A stretch of 28,546 bases of DNA from Pseudomonadota bacterium (GCA_023436825.1 JAEZHS010000359.1:1-28546); one strand, 5' to 3'. Positions 1 to 8,064 are shown, numbered from the stretch's first letter. The notes: a model not told the origin generated them from the letters alone. Numbers and translations: made by a program.

Positions 1-256
1 ACGCCGCCGATCAGCGGCCCGACGGCCGAGCCGCCGGAGGCTATCGCGCTCCACACGCCGATCGCCAGGGCGCATTCCTTCCCGTCGCTGAAGGTCAATT
101 TGATGATCGACAGCGTGGCCGGCATCATCGCGGCCGCACCGACCGCCAGGAGCGCGCGGGCGCCGATGAGCACGACGGGCGAGGGCGAATAGGCTGCCGC
201 AAGCGAGGCCAGGCCGAAGACGCAGAGGCCGACGAGACGCGCTCGACACGATCGCC
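1..256 (-). pseudogene. Remnant of a DHA2-family MFS drug exporter (frameshifted, runs off the left edge)
   Basis: The minus strand from about 239 down to base 1 translates to a clear MFS segment. It contains LVGLCVFGLASLAAAYSP, then ARALLAVGAAAMMPATLS, then a stretch ending GGSAVGPLIGG. These match transmembrane helices 3-5 of DHA2-family (EmrB/QacA/SmvA-like) proton-driven multidrug exporters in the inner membrane. The preceding family motif GDR sits at 248-256 but in another frame; adding one base near 240 would join it as GDR-VER-RLVGLC. Upstream of GDR, no N-terminal helix or family start can be read in any frame. The 5' third therefore looks lost, and what remains is a decayed 5' end. 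Whether the rest of the gene beyond base 1 is intact cannot be seen. Similarity is judged by eye. Confidence 0.7.
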
Positions 257-637
257 AGAATGGCCCACCGGCCCGCGCTCGAAGCCTTCATCGAATTGCC
301 GTACGCTCCCCGAAATCCAACCTATCGGATTCGTCGACAGGCGCAAGTTACGCGCGCGTTGCGCTACCTTCAGAACATGGCGATGCCGAGTTCGATGGTG
401 TTGCCGGGACCTACGGCGCTTCGGCCGGCTTCTGCTCGGCACAGATCTGCCGGCCGCCGTCGCTCGACAACGGCTCGTCGAGAAGGGCACCGATGCAGCG
501 TGGCGCGAGAGGAAAGGGATCGCGCTATCGTGCGTAAGTGACGTCTTCAAGATTGGATCGAGAGACCTGTCGCTGCCGGGAAAGGCGATGCCGGCCAAGT
601 AGCCGCGTCAGCGGCGGTCGATGCAGGGAGTTGTAGC
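257..637. other. Intergenic or decayed stretch, no supported gene
   Basis: This stretch lies between the MFS remnant and the broken redoxin gene. The ORFs on both strands here are Arg/Ser/Pro-rich and match no family I recognise, which is typical of spurious frames in GC-rich DNA. One plus-strand frame ending at the TAG near 601 reads more protein-like (it contains LVEKGTDAAWRERKGIA) but has no start, ribosome site or recognisable relative. With broken genes on both sides, it is most simply read as eroded coding DNA. I see no RNA gene, repeat or terminator in it. Confidence 0.45.
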
Positions 638-1007
638 ATGATACGCGACCGCATGATGGCGCCCGAGCTCATCGTTGAGCGATGGCTCAACACCGTGGAG
701 CCGATCAGCCTGGCGGGCCTGCGTGGTCGGCCCGTGCTGCTCCACACGTTCCAGATGCTTTGTCCGGGCTGCGTCGGGCACGCCATGCATCACCTTTCCG
801 GTCGGTGTCGACCAGGCGGCCGACGACGGGCCGATCCCCGGGACAATGGTTGCTTATGGCTTTCGCGGCACTCCCTCGCTGGTTCTGATCGATCGGACGG
901 GATCGATATGCTACAGCAGCTTCGGCCAAGAGGACGACATCGCGCTTGGAGTCAGGATCGGCATCCTGCTCTCGGAAGGTGGTGCCAAATCGGCAAGGTC
1001 CGCCTGA
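638..1007 (+). pseudogene. Redoxin (AhpC/TSA-like) gene with internal deletion and frame change
   Basis: Frame 1 from the ATG at 638 gives APELIVERWLNT, then LRGRPVLLHTFQMLCPGC. This is the N-terminus of a small thioredoxin-fold redoxin, including the redox Cys-x-x-Cys (CPGC). Frame 1 loses the family after about 785. The family resumes in frame 3 at about 789 with FPVGVDQAADDGPIPGTM, then YGFRGTPSLVLIDR, including the cis-Pro loop GTPS, and ends at the TGA at 1005-1007. Intact relatives carry roughly 40 more residues (helix, strand and linker) between the two parts. The gene therefore has a deletion that is not a multiple of three. GGGAG nine bases before 638 is a plausible old ribosome site. 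The product would lack the core of the fold, so it is called a pseudogene. Active relatives reduce peroxides or thiols. Confidence 0.75.
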
Positions 1008-1144
1008 TCGGCCGTGCCGTCATCTCGATTTGCAGGAGCGCTTTTCGGCGCCGCGTCGGCCGGGTCATCGGTCTGGTTCGATCAGCCCAGTCCTCTATCA
1101 TTTGACCGTTGAAGCGTCGCCCGGGGCGTCGCTCAGGAGGCTGC

Positions 1145-2080
1145 ATGGCGCTACTCATCATCAACCTCGACAAGGTCATCGGCAGTGCCCAGGCATTCCG
1201 TGACTCGTTCAAGGAGCAGGTTCCCGATTTGCCGATTCGCTTCTGGCCCGATGTGGGCGACGTGAAGGACATCGAATACCTCGCCTTCATGCATCCGGAT
1301 TTCGACCAGCTTCCGGCCTTCCCCAACCTGAAAGCCATGTTCAGTCGTTCGGCCGGAGTGGAGGCTTTTTTCCGGCATCCGAAACTGCCGAAGGTTCCGC
1401 TCGGCAAGGTGGAGCCGCCGGGCGGCGATCCGATGATGACGGAGTACGTCGTCATGCACGTCCTGCGTTTCCATCGCGACATGCCGGGTTATCAGGCAGC
1501 CCAGGCGAGGAAGGAGTGGCGCAGGGTACCGATCGTCCGGCCCGAGCAAAGGCGCGTCGGCTTCCTGGGCTTCGGCATGATGGCCAAGGCGCCGGCGTTG
1601 GTGCTGCAGTCGTTGGGCTTCCAGGTCTCCGCGTGGGTCCGCTCGCCGCGACAGGACGCGGAAGTCCCCATCTTCCATGGTCGCGATCAGCTCGCGGCCT
1701 TTCTCGGACAGACCGATATCGCCGTCTGCCTGCTGCCATTGACGGCGGAAACCGAGGGCATCTTCTGCGCGCGCACGTTTGCCATGATGCCGAGAGGCGC
1801 CATGCTGGTGAATGTCGGGCGCGGCAAGCACGTCGTGGACAGGGACCTGATCGCCGCGCTCGATTCGGGGCAGTTGTCATACGCCGCACTGGACGCGCTC
1901 TGGCCTGAGCCGCTGCCGGCGGAGAGCCCGCTTTGGCTTCATCCCAAGGTTACGGTGATGCCGCACGTGGCGCGGCGGCCGACAGTGGCCCAGCTGGTGA
2001 CGGAGGTTGCCGCGAACATCCGTAGCCTCGAGGCCGGAGGACGTCTCCTGCAGGAGGTCGACGTTACGTTGGGGTACTGA
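1145..2080 (+). CDS. GhrA-like glyoxylate/hydroxypyruvate reductase (D-2-hydroxyacid dehydrogenase)
   Basis: This 311-residue cytoplasmic enzyme belongs to the NAD(P)-dependent D-2-hydroxyacid dehydrogenases and is closest in pattern to glyoxylate/hydroxypyruvate reductase A. It would reduce 2-oxoacids such as glyoxylate or hydroxypyruvate to the hydroxyacid. The Rossmann fingerprint GFLGFG is at residues 139-144. The catalytic set is visible: Arg226 in NVGRG, Glu255 in WPEPLP and His274 in PHVAR. Length matches E. coli GhrA (about 312 residues). The ATG at 1145 is chosen because AGGAGG stands just upstream; an in-frame start at 1109 has no such site. The gene converges on purB with only 3 bp between the stop codons. 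Exact substrate is not determinable from sequence, and two other dehydrogenases of the superfamily lie in the window. Confidence 0.9.
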   Translation: MALLIINLDKVIGSAQAFRDSFKEQVPDLPIRFWPDVGDVKDIEYLAFMHPDFDQLPAFPNLKAMFSRSAGVEAFFRHPKLPKVPLGKVEPPGGDPMMTEYVVMHVLRFHRDMPGYQAAQARKEWRRVPIVRPEQRRVGFLGFGMMAKAPALVLQSLGFQVSAWVRSPRQDAEVPIFHGRDQLAAFLGQTDIAVCLLPLTAETEGIFCARTFAMMPRGAMLVNVGRGKHVVDRDLIAALDSGQLSYAALDALWPEPLPAESPLWLHPKVTVMPHVARRPTVAQLVTEVAANIRSLEAGGRLLQEVDVTLGY

Positions 2081-2083
2081 TCC

Positions 2084-3499
2084 TTACTGTTGGGCAAGTC
2101 GACTGGCGAGACCGGTGTAACTCTCAGGTGTAAGCGCGCGCAGCTTGGCTTTGAGCTCGGGATCGATATCGAGGCCGTCGATGAAGACAGCGAGGTCAGC
2201 CATGCCCACCGCTCTCCCGCGCGTGAGCGCCTTGAGCTTTTCGTACGGCATCTCCACCTGCGCAACGCGCAGGACCGTCTGTATCGCCTCGGCAAGCACC
2301 TCCGGGTGTGCGGCGAGGGCCTCGCGGAGCGCGGTCTCGTTGACGCTTACCTTGCCGAACCCACGGACGAGCGAACGATAGCCGATGAGCGAGTGAGCGA
2401 ACGCGGTGCCGAACGTACGTTCGACCGTCGAATCGGAGAGATCGCGCTGCAGCCGTGAGACCGGAAGTTTTCGGGAGAGATGTTCGAGAAGCGCATTGGC
2501 AACGCCGAAATTCCCCTCGGCGTTCTCGAAATCGATCGGGTTCACCTTGTGCGGCATGGCGGAGGAGCCCACTTCGCCGGCATTCGGTCTCTGCATGACC
2601 CATCCGTCCGAGATGTAGCGCCACATGTCCTGCGACAGATCGAGCAGGATCGTATTGATGCGGCGGAGATTGTCGAACAACTCAGCATAGGTATCGTGAG
2701 GCTCTATCTGGGTGGTGACCTCGTTCAGCTCGAGCCGGACGAAGCGTTCCTTCCTTGCCGTACCTTCCACGTTCAGTGACTTGACGAACGCGCGCGCGAG
2801 GCCGAGCCATTGCGCTTCGGGCAATGCGACCGTCTGTGCGTTGTAGTTGGCCGAGGGACCACCCCACTTCACCAGGATGGCGCTGTGCGCGAGCGTCTCC
2901 ACCTGCCGCTCGAGGCGTTTTGCGAAGACGTTCATTTCCTTGCCGAAGGTCGTCGGCGTTGCCGGCTGCCCGTGCGTGCGGGCGAGCATCGGCGTCGCGG
3001 CATGTGCGCGTGCCAGCGCGACGACCTCCGACCGTACCTCTTCGAGCGCGGGCAGCATCACTTCCTCGATGGCGTCGCGAAGCGCGAGGCCATGGGCGAC
3101 GCTGTTCACGTCTTCCGATGTCAGCGCGAAGTGCACCCACTCGAGAACGTCCGCGAGGCTCGTCCCCTTGAGCTTGAGCTTCATGAAGTACTCGACGGCT
3201 TTCACGTCGTGATTGGTGGCCGGAATCGCCTCGTATCCCTCGCGCTCGATCTTCTTGATGAGGTGCGCATCTGCTATCGAGATATCTGCAAGGGTGCGGA
3301 GGAGCTCGAGCTCCGGCCCGGTGAACGTGCGCATCATATCGACACCGCGAGCGTTCGAGAGAAGACGCAGATAGGCGCACTCGACTATCAGGCGGTTTCT
3401 TATCAATGCGTATTCACTGAAATAGCCAGCAAGCGCTGCGGCGGTCGCGCGATAGCGGCCGTCGACGGAGGAAACCGCGGTCAATGGTTCAAGCAGCAT
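2084..3499 (-). CDS. purB: Adenylosuccinate lyase
   Basis: This 471-residue enzyme of the fumarase/aspartase superfamily acts twice in purine synthesis. It cleaves SAICAR to AICAR plus fumarate, and adenylosuccinate to AMP plus fumarate. The N-terminus LTAVSSVDGRYRATAAALA matches the E. coli-type PurB start. NHDVKAVEYF is at 96-105. The general-acid histidine is His176 in ARTHGQPATP. The mobile signature loop SSAMPHKVNPIDFE carries the catalytic serine around 312-313. Length is slightly above E. coli PurB (456). The ATG at 3499 agrees with the family start; the ribosome site is weak (GAAG-rich). It is the only clearly essential housekeeping gene in the window, and it lies downstream of and co-oriented with the MFS gene, 86 bp apart. 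Confidence 0.96.
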   Translation of the reverse strand: MLLEPLTAVSSVDGRYRATAAALAGYFSEYALIRNRLIVECAYLRLLSNARGVDMMRTFTGPELELLRTLADISIADAHLIKKIEREGYEAIPATNHDVKAVEYFMKLKLKGTSLADVLEWVHFALTSEDVNSVAHGLALRDAIEEVMLPALEEVRSEVVALARAHAATPMLARTHGQPATPTTFGKEMNVFAKRLERQVETLAHSAILVKWGGPSANYNAQTVALPEAQWLGLARAFVKSLNVEGTARKERFVRLELNEVTTQIEPHDTYAELFDNLRRINTILLDLSQDMWRYISDGWVMQRPNAGEVGSSAMPHKVNPIDFENAEGNFGVANALLEHLSRKLPVSRLQRDLSDSTVERTFGTAFAHSLIGYRSLVRGFGKVSVNETALREALAAHPEVLAEAIQTVLRVAQVEMPYEKLKALTRGRAVGMADLAVFIDGLDIDPELKAKLRALTPESYTGLASRLAQQ

Positions 3500-3585
3500 G
3501 ATACTTCTTCAGGTTCTTCACCGAATGTAGCGAGTCCCAAGGGTTGGGTACACGGGCGCAGCACAGGCTCTAGCCCGCCAGCCGC

Positions 3586-4788
3586 TCAAGGGTGATTGGA
3601 TCGTTTCACCGAGGCTGTGATGCGGCTCTTGCCGCCGAACCGCAGAGGCGCGACGGCGGCGAAACCCAGCAGGCCCATCGTCAGGGCGAAGGCAATCGCC
3701 CATCGCGGATCCCCCGCATAGTCGACGATGGCACCGGCCAGGAGTGGCCCGACGGCCGCGGCGATCCCCGTGGCGGTGAAGAAGATGCCGAGAACCGCGC
3801 CCAAATTCTGCGTCCCGAAGGCCTCGATCAGCACGCCGGGCATCAGCGCGATGCGAATGCCATAGGCCAACCCCAGGACGACGGTGAAACCGGCCAGCGC
3901 GGCATACGACGTCGCGGCGAACCACACGACGTAGCTTGCGGCCATGATGAAGACCGAGATCTTGAAGAGGGTCACGATGCCGATTCGCTCGCTCACGGCG
4001 CCGATGCTGATGCGGCCGAGAACGCTCGCGCCGCCGAACAGCGAGAGCAGCGCCGAGGCCGCCACCGGCCCAGCGCCCTGTTCCAGCGCGAACGCCGGCA
4101 GGAACACGAAAGGCACGAACAGCGCCGTCGTCGCGAGCACCCAGGAGACGTAGAGCAGAACGAACGCGCGCGAACGCACTGTCCGGCGTACCGGATGGTG
4201 CGGACTTGTGCCGCCCAGAGGCGACGGCGCCACCATCGCCGCGCAGACGGCGAGGAGCACCGCGCAACCCACGCCCAGGATGATGAAGGCGGCGCGCCAG
4301 CCGAACGCGGCGGTCAGGGCAGCGCAGGCGGGCGGCACCACCAGCATGCCGCAGCCCGTTCCGGCCGCGGCAATGCCAAGAGCGGTGGTGCGGCGCTTCT
4401 CGAACCATCCGCCGACCAGGGCCAGGGTCGGCACATAGGCGCAGGCCGCGCCGAGGCCGACCCCCAGGCCGTAGACGATGTAGCTGATCCATAATCGGTC
4501 GAGGAGGCCGGCGACCACCAGGCTCGCTCCCGTCAACGCAGCACCCACGCTCAAGACGATGGCCGGCCCGAAGCGGTCGCTCAGTCGGCCGGTGATTGGG
4601 CCGGAAAAATAGAAGACGAGGCCGGTGATCGAGAACAACGACGCGGCGGCGGCGCGGCTGACCTCGAATTCCGCAGCGATCGGTTCGAGGAACACGCCGA
4701 AGCTGTAGGTGATGCCGAAGACGACGAAGCCCGCCACGAAGGCCGCGGCGACAACCAGCCAGGCACGTGGCGAGTCCGGAGTCTTCAT
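3586..4788 (-). CDS. MFS transporter, monocarboxylate/oxalate type
   Basis: This is a 400-residue, roughly 12-helix inner-membrane transporter. The first helix and loop (VFGITYSFGVFLEPIAAEFE) and the helix 2-3 loop (GRLSDRFGP) are typical of MFS proteins related to the MCT/OxlT group, which move small carboxylates by proton symport or antiport. A central charged loop, near SPHHPVRRTVRSRAF, separates the two six-helix halves. The start at 4788 gives MKTPDSPRAW immediately before helix 1; the longer in-frame start at 4851 would add 21 Arg-rich residues with no family support. It sits upstream of purB on the same strand but has no obvious functional link to it. Substrate cannot be assigned from sequence. 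Confidence 0.88.
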   Translation of the reverse strand: MKTPDSPRAWLVVAAAFVAGFVVFGITYSFGVFLEPIAAEFEVSRAAAASLFSITGLVFYFSGPITGRLSDRFGPAIVLSVGAALTGASLVVAGLLDRLWISYIVYGLGVGLGAACAYVPTLALVGGWFEKRRTTALGIAAAGTGCGMLVVPPACAALTAAFGWRAAFIILGVGCAVLLAVCAAMVAPSPLGGTSPHHPVRRTVRSRAFVLLYVSWVLATTALFVPFVFLPAFALEQGAGPVAASALLSLFGGASVLGRISIGAVSERIGIVTLFKISVFIMAASYVVWFAATSYAALAGFTVVLGLAYGIRIALMPGVLIEAFGTQNLGAVLGIFFTATGIAAAVGPLLAGAIVDYAGDPRWAIAFALTMGLLGFAAVAPLRFGGKSRITASVKRSNHP

Positions 4789-5062
4789 AGACTTCCGGCT
4801 GCGGGGGTCGGCCTGTGCCCGGCGGCGGATTTGGCTGATTTCACGATGCACATCCTTCCGACAGCCGGAGCGGCTGAAATCCCCTTGTCGACCGGAAAGA
4901 GTACCGGCGCACGGCAGTACGCTCTATCCGGTTTCAGGCTTCGTATTCGATGCAAGGGAGGCGCGCTGCGCTTGCTGAGCGCGGGGTACGCTGACGGTGA
5001 CACGACTTTTCTTTGCAACCCGATACGGGCACGATGGTCCCCGCACTTTTTGAGGAGGCAGG

Positions 5063-6079
5063 ATGTCCGGAAACGAGCGCAATCGTCTCGCTTCAGTCGT
5101 CGCGCTGGCTGCAGCCGTTGTTCTGCCCGCCGCGGCCGTCGCGCAACAGGAAGCGGCGGGGGCTCGCGATTTCCCGCTGATCAAGCGCTACGAGGGATCC
5201 CGCCTCATCGGCTATGACAGCCGGCCGTTCGATGCGGTCAAGATCGTCGTGGGCAAGCTCAGCCTCGGCGACAACGGACAGCCGGCAGCGGACGCGGTGC
5301 GCACGCTGGAGGGGCGCCATACCCGGCTGCTCTACCTTGCACCGCCGCAGCGCAGTTCGCTGGAAGTCTTCCGCAACTATGAGAACGAGCTCGCCGCCAA
5401 GGGCTTCTCCATCCTCTTCAAATGCTCCGGCGAGGAGCAGTGCGAGTCCTTCGGAGCCGAACTCTATCGGGTGCTCTATCCGCCGACTGCGGCATTGCAG
5501 AACAACGAATTGAGCAAGGTCGCCTTCAATGTTCCGGCCGAGCCGCATTACCTCACCGCGACCTTGTCGCGCCCCGAAGGCCCGATCGCCGTCTCCCTGT
5601 ATGTCGCCGTGGATCGCGGCGCCGCCTTTCCGGAGACCAAGGATCGCGTGGCCGTGCTCCTCGACGTCGTCGAGGACAAGCCCATGGAAACGAAGATGGT
5701 GACGGTCGATGCCGCGAAGATGGCGAAGGACATCGCCTCGACCGGTCGGGTCGCGCTGTACGGGCTCTACTTCGACACCGACAAGGCCGACCTCAAGCCC
5801 GAATCCGCGCCGTCCCTCGCCGAGATCGTCAAGTTGCTCAAGGCCCAGCCTGAACTGAAAGTCTATATCGTCGGGCACACCGACAATGCCGGCGGCTTCG
5901 ACTACAACATGGGTCTTTCACAGCGCCGCGCGAAATCGGTGGTCGATCAGCTCGTCCAGAACGGCATTTCGGCCGATCGGCTGAAGCCGGCGGGCGCCGG
6001 TTTGATCGCTCCTGTCGCGCCCAACGACGACGAGGCAGGCCGCAGCAAGAACCGGCGGGTCGAAATCGTCAAACAGTAG
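5063..6079 (+). CDS. OmpA-family protein with N-terminal DUF4892-like domain
   Basis: This 338-residue exported protein should anchor the outer membrane or periplasm to peptidoglycan. A signal peptide covers residues 1-27, with cleavage after AVA. Residues about 35-215 resemble DUF4892: a start near FPLIKRYEGSRLIGYDSRPF, a middle with YENELAAKGFSILFKCSGEE, and two cysteines that could form a disulfide. The C-terminal OmpA domain runs from about 230, with YFDTDKADLKPES at 236-248, GHTDNAGG from 271, and the LSQRRAKSVV helix whose Asp/Arg pair binds diaminopimelate in the family. GAGGAGG five bases before 5063 fixes the start. It is divergent from the MFS gene across 274 bp and convergent with the HxlR regulator. 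The role of DUF4892 is unknown. Confidence 0.88.
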   Translation: MSGNERNRLASVVALAAAVVLPAAAVAQQEAAGARDFPLIKRYEGSRLIGYDSRPFDAVKIVVGKLSLGDNGQPAADAVRTLEGRHTRLLYLAPPQRSSLEVFRNYENELAAKGFSILFKCSGEEQCESFGAELYRVLYPPTAALQNNELSKVAFNVPAEPHYLTATLSRPEGPIAVSLYVAVDRGAAFPETKDRVAVLLDVVEDKPMETKMVTVDAAKMAKDIASTGRVALYGLYFDTDKADLKPESAPSLAEIVKLLKAQPELKVYIVGHTDNAGGFDYNMGLSQRRAKSVVDQLVQNGISADRLKPAGAGLIAPVAPNDDEAGRSKNRRVEIVKQ

Positions 6080-6137
6080 CGCGCCAGCTCAACTCCATCG
6101 CTTCGACGGGGATGAGAGACCGAAGGGCGCGGCCTGA

Positions 6138-6803
6138 TCAGCTGCGTCGTCGGTCGCCGAGATCGAACATCCGCGGCAGGCTTCGCGCGGCCACCATCGA
6201 GCCCTCGACGCGCGCCAGCTTCTCCGACACCGCCTGTCCGAGCGGCAGCTGGGTCGAGAGGATGCGCAACAGTGCATCAAAGCGCGTCTCGATCATCGCG
6301 CTGGCGGGACCATCGCCGCGGCTGATCGTTGTGCCCTGCTCGCCGCCGTGCACCAAAAAGTCGGCGGATTTGCCACCCTGAGATACACGCAGTGCGATCG
6401 TTCGCGCCGGTGTCGGCGTCTGGCGGGCGATTGCGTCGAGAGCGAGCAGCACCCAGTCGGGCTCGAAGGTGTCGTCCGGCCGCGGCGGGAAGAGAAAATG
6501 GCCGCCCCAGCGAATCAGCTCGCGGATCGCGGGCTTGAGCGCCAGACCGACGGGAGTCAGCTCGTAGGTCTGGGCGTTGAAAGGAGCGGGCAGGGTGGCG
6601 CGCCGGACGACGCCGCTCCCGATCAGGGCGTTGAGGCGGCCGGTCAGCACGGTTGGGCTGACGCCGCTCAGCCGCTCGACCAGGTCGCCGAAGCGCTTTG
6701 GGCCGAGCAGCAGCTCGCGCACGATGAGCAACGTCCAGCGCTCACCGACGATCTCGGCCGCGCGGGCGAGGGCACAGAATTGAGGATAGTGCGTTTGCGT
6801 CAA
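6138..6803 (-). CDS. HxlR-family transcriptional regulator with SCP2-like C-terminal domain
   Basis: This is a 221-residue DNA-binding protein. Residues about 8-95 form the HxlR winged helix: EIVGERWTLLIVRELLLG, then RFGDLVERLSGVSPTVLT as helix-turn-helix, then a GVVRR wing. The family's conserved N-terminal cysteine is present as Cys10 (QFCALARA); in some HxlR proteins this residue senses electrophiles or oxidants. Residues about 115-215 form an SCP2-like ligand pocket, a known fusion in alphaproteobacterial HxlR proteins. The gene lies 93 bp downstream of the GST gene on the same strand, so it is probably co-transcribed with it. It is the natural candidate for binding the repeated element in the GST/TfoX divergent promoter. 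The start is by homology; its ribosome site is poor. Confidence 0.9.
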   Translation of the reverse strand: MTQTHYPQFCALARAAEIVGERWTLLIVRELLLGPKRFGDLVERLSGVSPTVLTGRLNALIGSGVVRRATLPAPFNAQTYELTPVGLALKPAIRELIRWGGHFLFPPRPDDTFEPDWVLLALDAIARQTPTPARTIALRVSQGGKSADFLVHGGEQGTTISRGDGPASAMIETRFDALLRILSTQLPLGQAVSEKLARVEGSMVAARSLPRMFDLGDRRRS

Positions 6804-6896
6804 CTTCGGTGGGCCAAGGCGATCGATGGACCGACAAAGCTCGGAACGACATCGGCGACGACGCCGAGCCAGAAGGTGCGTGACAGGGCGGCGTCC

Positions 6897-7523
6897 TCAG
6901 AGCGCGACCTTGCGCTCGGCGTAGTAGGCCTTGATGGCCGGATGCCCCTTCACGCGCTCGTAGTGCTCGACGAGCCGCGGGGCGACGCGGTCGGGCAAGT
7001 CGGCCGGGACGTGATCGAGCTGTCCGGACCTCAGATGGCGGATCCAGACGAAGACCTTGAGGTCCGCGACGGTGAGCCGGCCGTCCGCGAAGTACTCGCC
7101 GCCATGCGCGACCAGGCGGCGCTGCAGGCGGTCGAGTGAGTGGGACAGCGGCCCTGCGGCGAGGATTTCGCGCTGCGCCTTCTTTTCGGCCTCCGGCATG
7201 GCCATCGTGTTCCATATCGTGGTGGCGATTTCCTCGACGGCGTCCATTGCTTCGTCGCAGAGCGCCGCCTCCCAGGCATCGCTCGGATAGAGTCCGGCGA
7301 GCTTGCCGACGTAGCGGTTGATGCCGTTGGACTGCGCCACCGTTTGCCCGTCCACCTCGAGCACCGGAAGAGCCTCGAATGGCGTGCCGGACTTGCGGCT
7401 CTCCCAGTCGGCGAACTTCACCCGATCATCCTCGAACGGCACCCCACCGATGACCATGGCCAGCCGCGCGGCCTCGCCTCGTGCGCCGTTGATATCGAAA
7501 TAGACGAGCTTGGGCTTGTTCAT
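6897..7523 (-). CDS. Glutathione S-transferase (sigma-like)
   Basis: This 208-residue cytosolic enzyme should conjugate glutathione to electrophiles. The N-terminal thioredoxin-like domain (1-80) carries the catalytic tyrosine at position 8 (KLVYFDINGARGEAAR), the cis-Pro segment ALPVLEVDG and the glutathione-binding QSNGINRYV. The all-helical C-terminal domain follows, with the N-capping motif DGRLTVADLKVF. Both the Tyr8 context and the helix pattern are closest to sigma-class GSTs. The ATG at 7523 is chosen because GGAGGG stands directly upstream; the in-frame ATG at 7607 lies across the promoter and inside the divergent gene. It is probably the first gene of a GST-HxlR operon, controlled by the element at 7533-7568. 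Confidence 0.93.
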   Translation of the reverse strand: MNKPKLVYFDINGARGEAARLAMVIGGVPFEDDRVKFADWESRKSGTPFEALPVLEVDGQTVAQSNGINRYVGKLAGLYPSDAWEAALCDEAMDAVEEIATTIWNTMAMPEAEKKAQREILAAGPLSHSLDRLQRRLVAHGGEYFADGRLTVADLKVFVWIRHLRSGQLDHVPADLPDRVAPRLVEHYERVKGHPAIKAYYAERKVAL

Positions 7524-7532
7524 GTGCCGCCC

Positions 7533-7568
7533 TCCTAAAAAAGGAGTATATAGTCCTAAAAACGGAGT
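7533..7568. promoter_or_regulatory. Tandem operator in the GST/TfoX divergent promoter
   Basis: Two 15-bp units, TCCTAAAAAAGGAGT at 7533-7547 and TCCTAAAAACGGAGT at 7554-7568, differ at one base. They start 21 bp apart, two helical turns, so both present the same DNA face. Each is itself a rough palindrome (TCC...GGA around an A-rich core). The left unit overlaps the GST ribosome site; the right unit falls between the proposed -35 and -10 of the GST promoter. A repressor bound here would block GST transcription. The linked HxlR protein is the likely ligand, by inference. Confidence 0.65.
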
Positions 7569-7571
7569 CAA
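7545..7571 (-). promoter_or_regulatory. Candidate promoter of the GST-HxlR operon
   Basis: On the minus strand, TTGACT (7571-7566) and TATACT (7550-7545) are separated by 15 bp, a short spacer for a sigma-70-type promoter. The element lies about 20 bp upstream of the GST start and is interleaved with the two operator units. AT-richness here contrasts sharply with the surrounding coding DNA. It is assigned by eye only. Confidence 0.4.
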
Positions 7572-7591
7572 GCCGGTTAAGGAGTCCATCC

Positions 7592-7918
7592 ATGCCGTAC
7601 GATGCACACTTGGCCGACCGCATGCGCGCTGCCCTTGCGCGCCGCCCGGGAATCCGCGAGCGGGCGATGTTCGGCGGTTTCTGCTGGATGCTGAACGGCA
7701 ACATGCTGTGCGGCGTCGAAGTCGGCCGCTTCATGTTCCGGGTCGGCAAGGAACTGGAGACGAAGGCGTTGGCAAGGCCCGGAGCCGAGCCCGTTGTCTT
7801 CGACGGGCGGCGGATGGGCGGCCTGGTCTGGGTTGACGAGAGGGCTTGCCGAGGGCGCGGGCTCGCGAGCTGGATCGATCTCGCCTCTCGTTTCGTCGGC
7901 GCGCTACCACCGAGATAG
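7592..7918 (+). CDS. TfoX/Sxy N-terminal domain protein
   Basis: This 108-residue cytoplasmic protein consists of a single TfoX N-terminal domain. The characteristic core is MFGGFCWMLNGNMLCGVEVG (residues 27-46), followed by a strand with FMFRVGKE and the C-terminal amphipathic helix. In gammaproteobacteria full-length TfoX/Sxy works with CRP in competence genes. Short alphaproteobacterial versions like this lack the C-terminal domain, and their role is unknown. AAGGAG eight bases before the ATG at 7592 supports the start. It is divergent from the GST gene across 68 bp containing the tandem operator, so it may share that regulation. A bidirectional terminator follows the stop at 7918. Confidence 0.9.
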   Translation: MPYDAHLADRMRAALARRPGIRERAMFGGFCWMLNGNMLCGVEVGRFMFRVGKELETKALARPGAEPVVFDGRRMGGLVWVDERACRGRGLASWIDLASRFVGALPPR

Positions 7919-7981
7919 CGAAAGAACATTCGCTTCTGTAACTCTGGCCAGCAGTAAAGCTCCGCCGCAACCATTCCGACG

Positions 7982-8017
7982 AAAGCCCCAGCAGCTTTGA
8001 CGAGTTGCTGGGGCTTT
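7982..8017. terminator. Bidirectional Rho-independent terminator
   Basis: A perfect 12-bp stem is formed by AAAGCCCCAGCA (7982-7993) and TGCTGGGGCTTT (8006-8017), with a 12-base loop. T residues follow on the plus strand and, because the stem begins with A residues, on the minus strand as well. It sits between the convergent TfoX-like gene and the exported-protein gene at 8065-8496 and can end both transcripts. Confidence 0.85.
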
Positions 8018-8064
8018 TGCTCAGGCCGATGGCTTTGCCTGGCTGGCTGTCCGCCGTCGCGGGC

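Noticed and set aside
125..598. A 157-codon minus-strand ORF at the left edge
   Set aside because: It is Arg/Ser-rich without family features. The real signal in this area is the MFS segment in a different frame below 240.
6804..6896. A short minus-strand frame between GST and HxlR with a FWLGVVADVVPSFVGPSIA segment
   Set aside because: It looks slightly protein-like and might be a gene remnant, but about 30 codons without a start or recognisable family are not enough.
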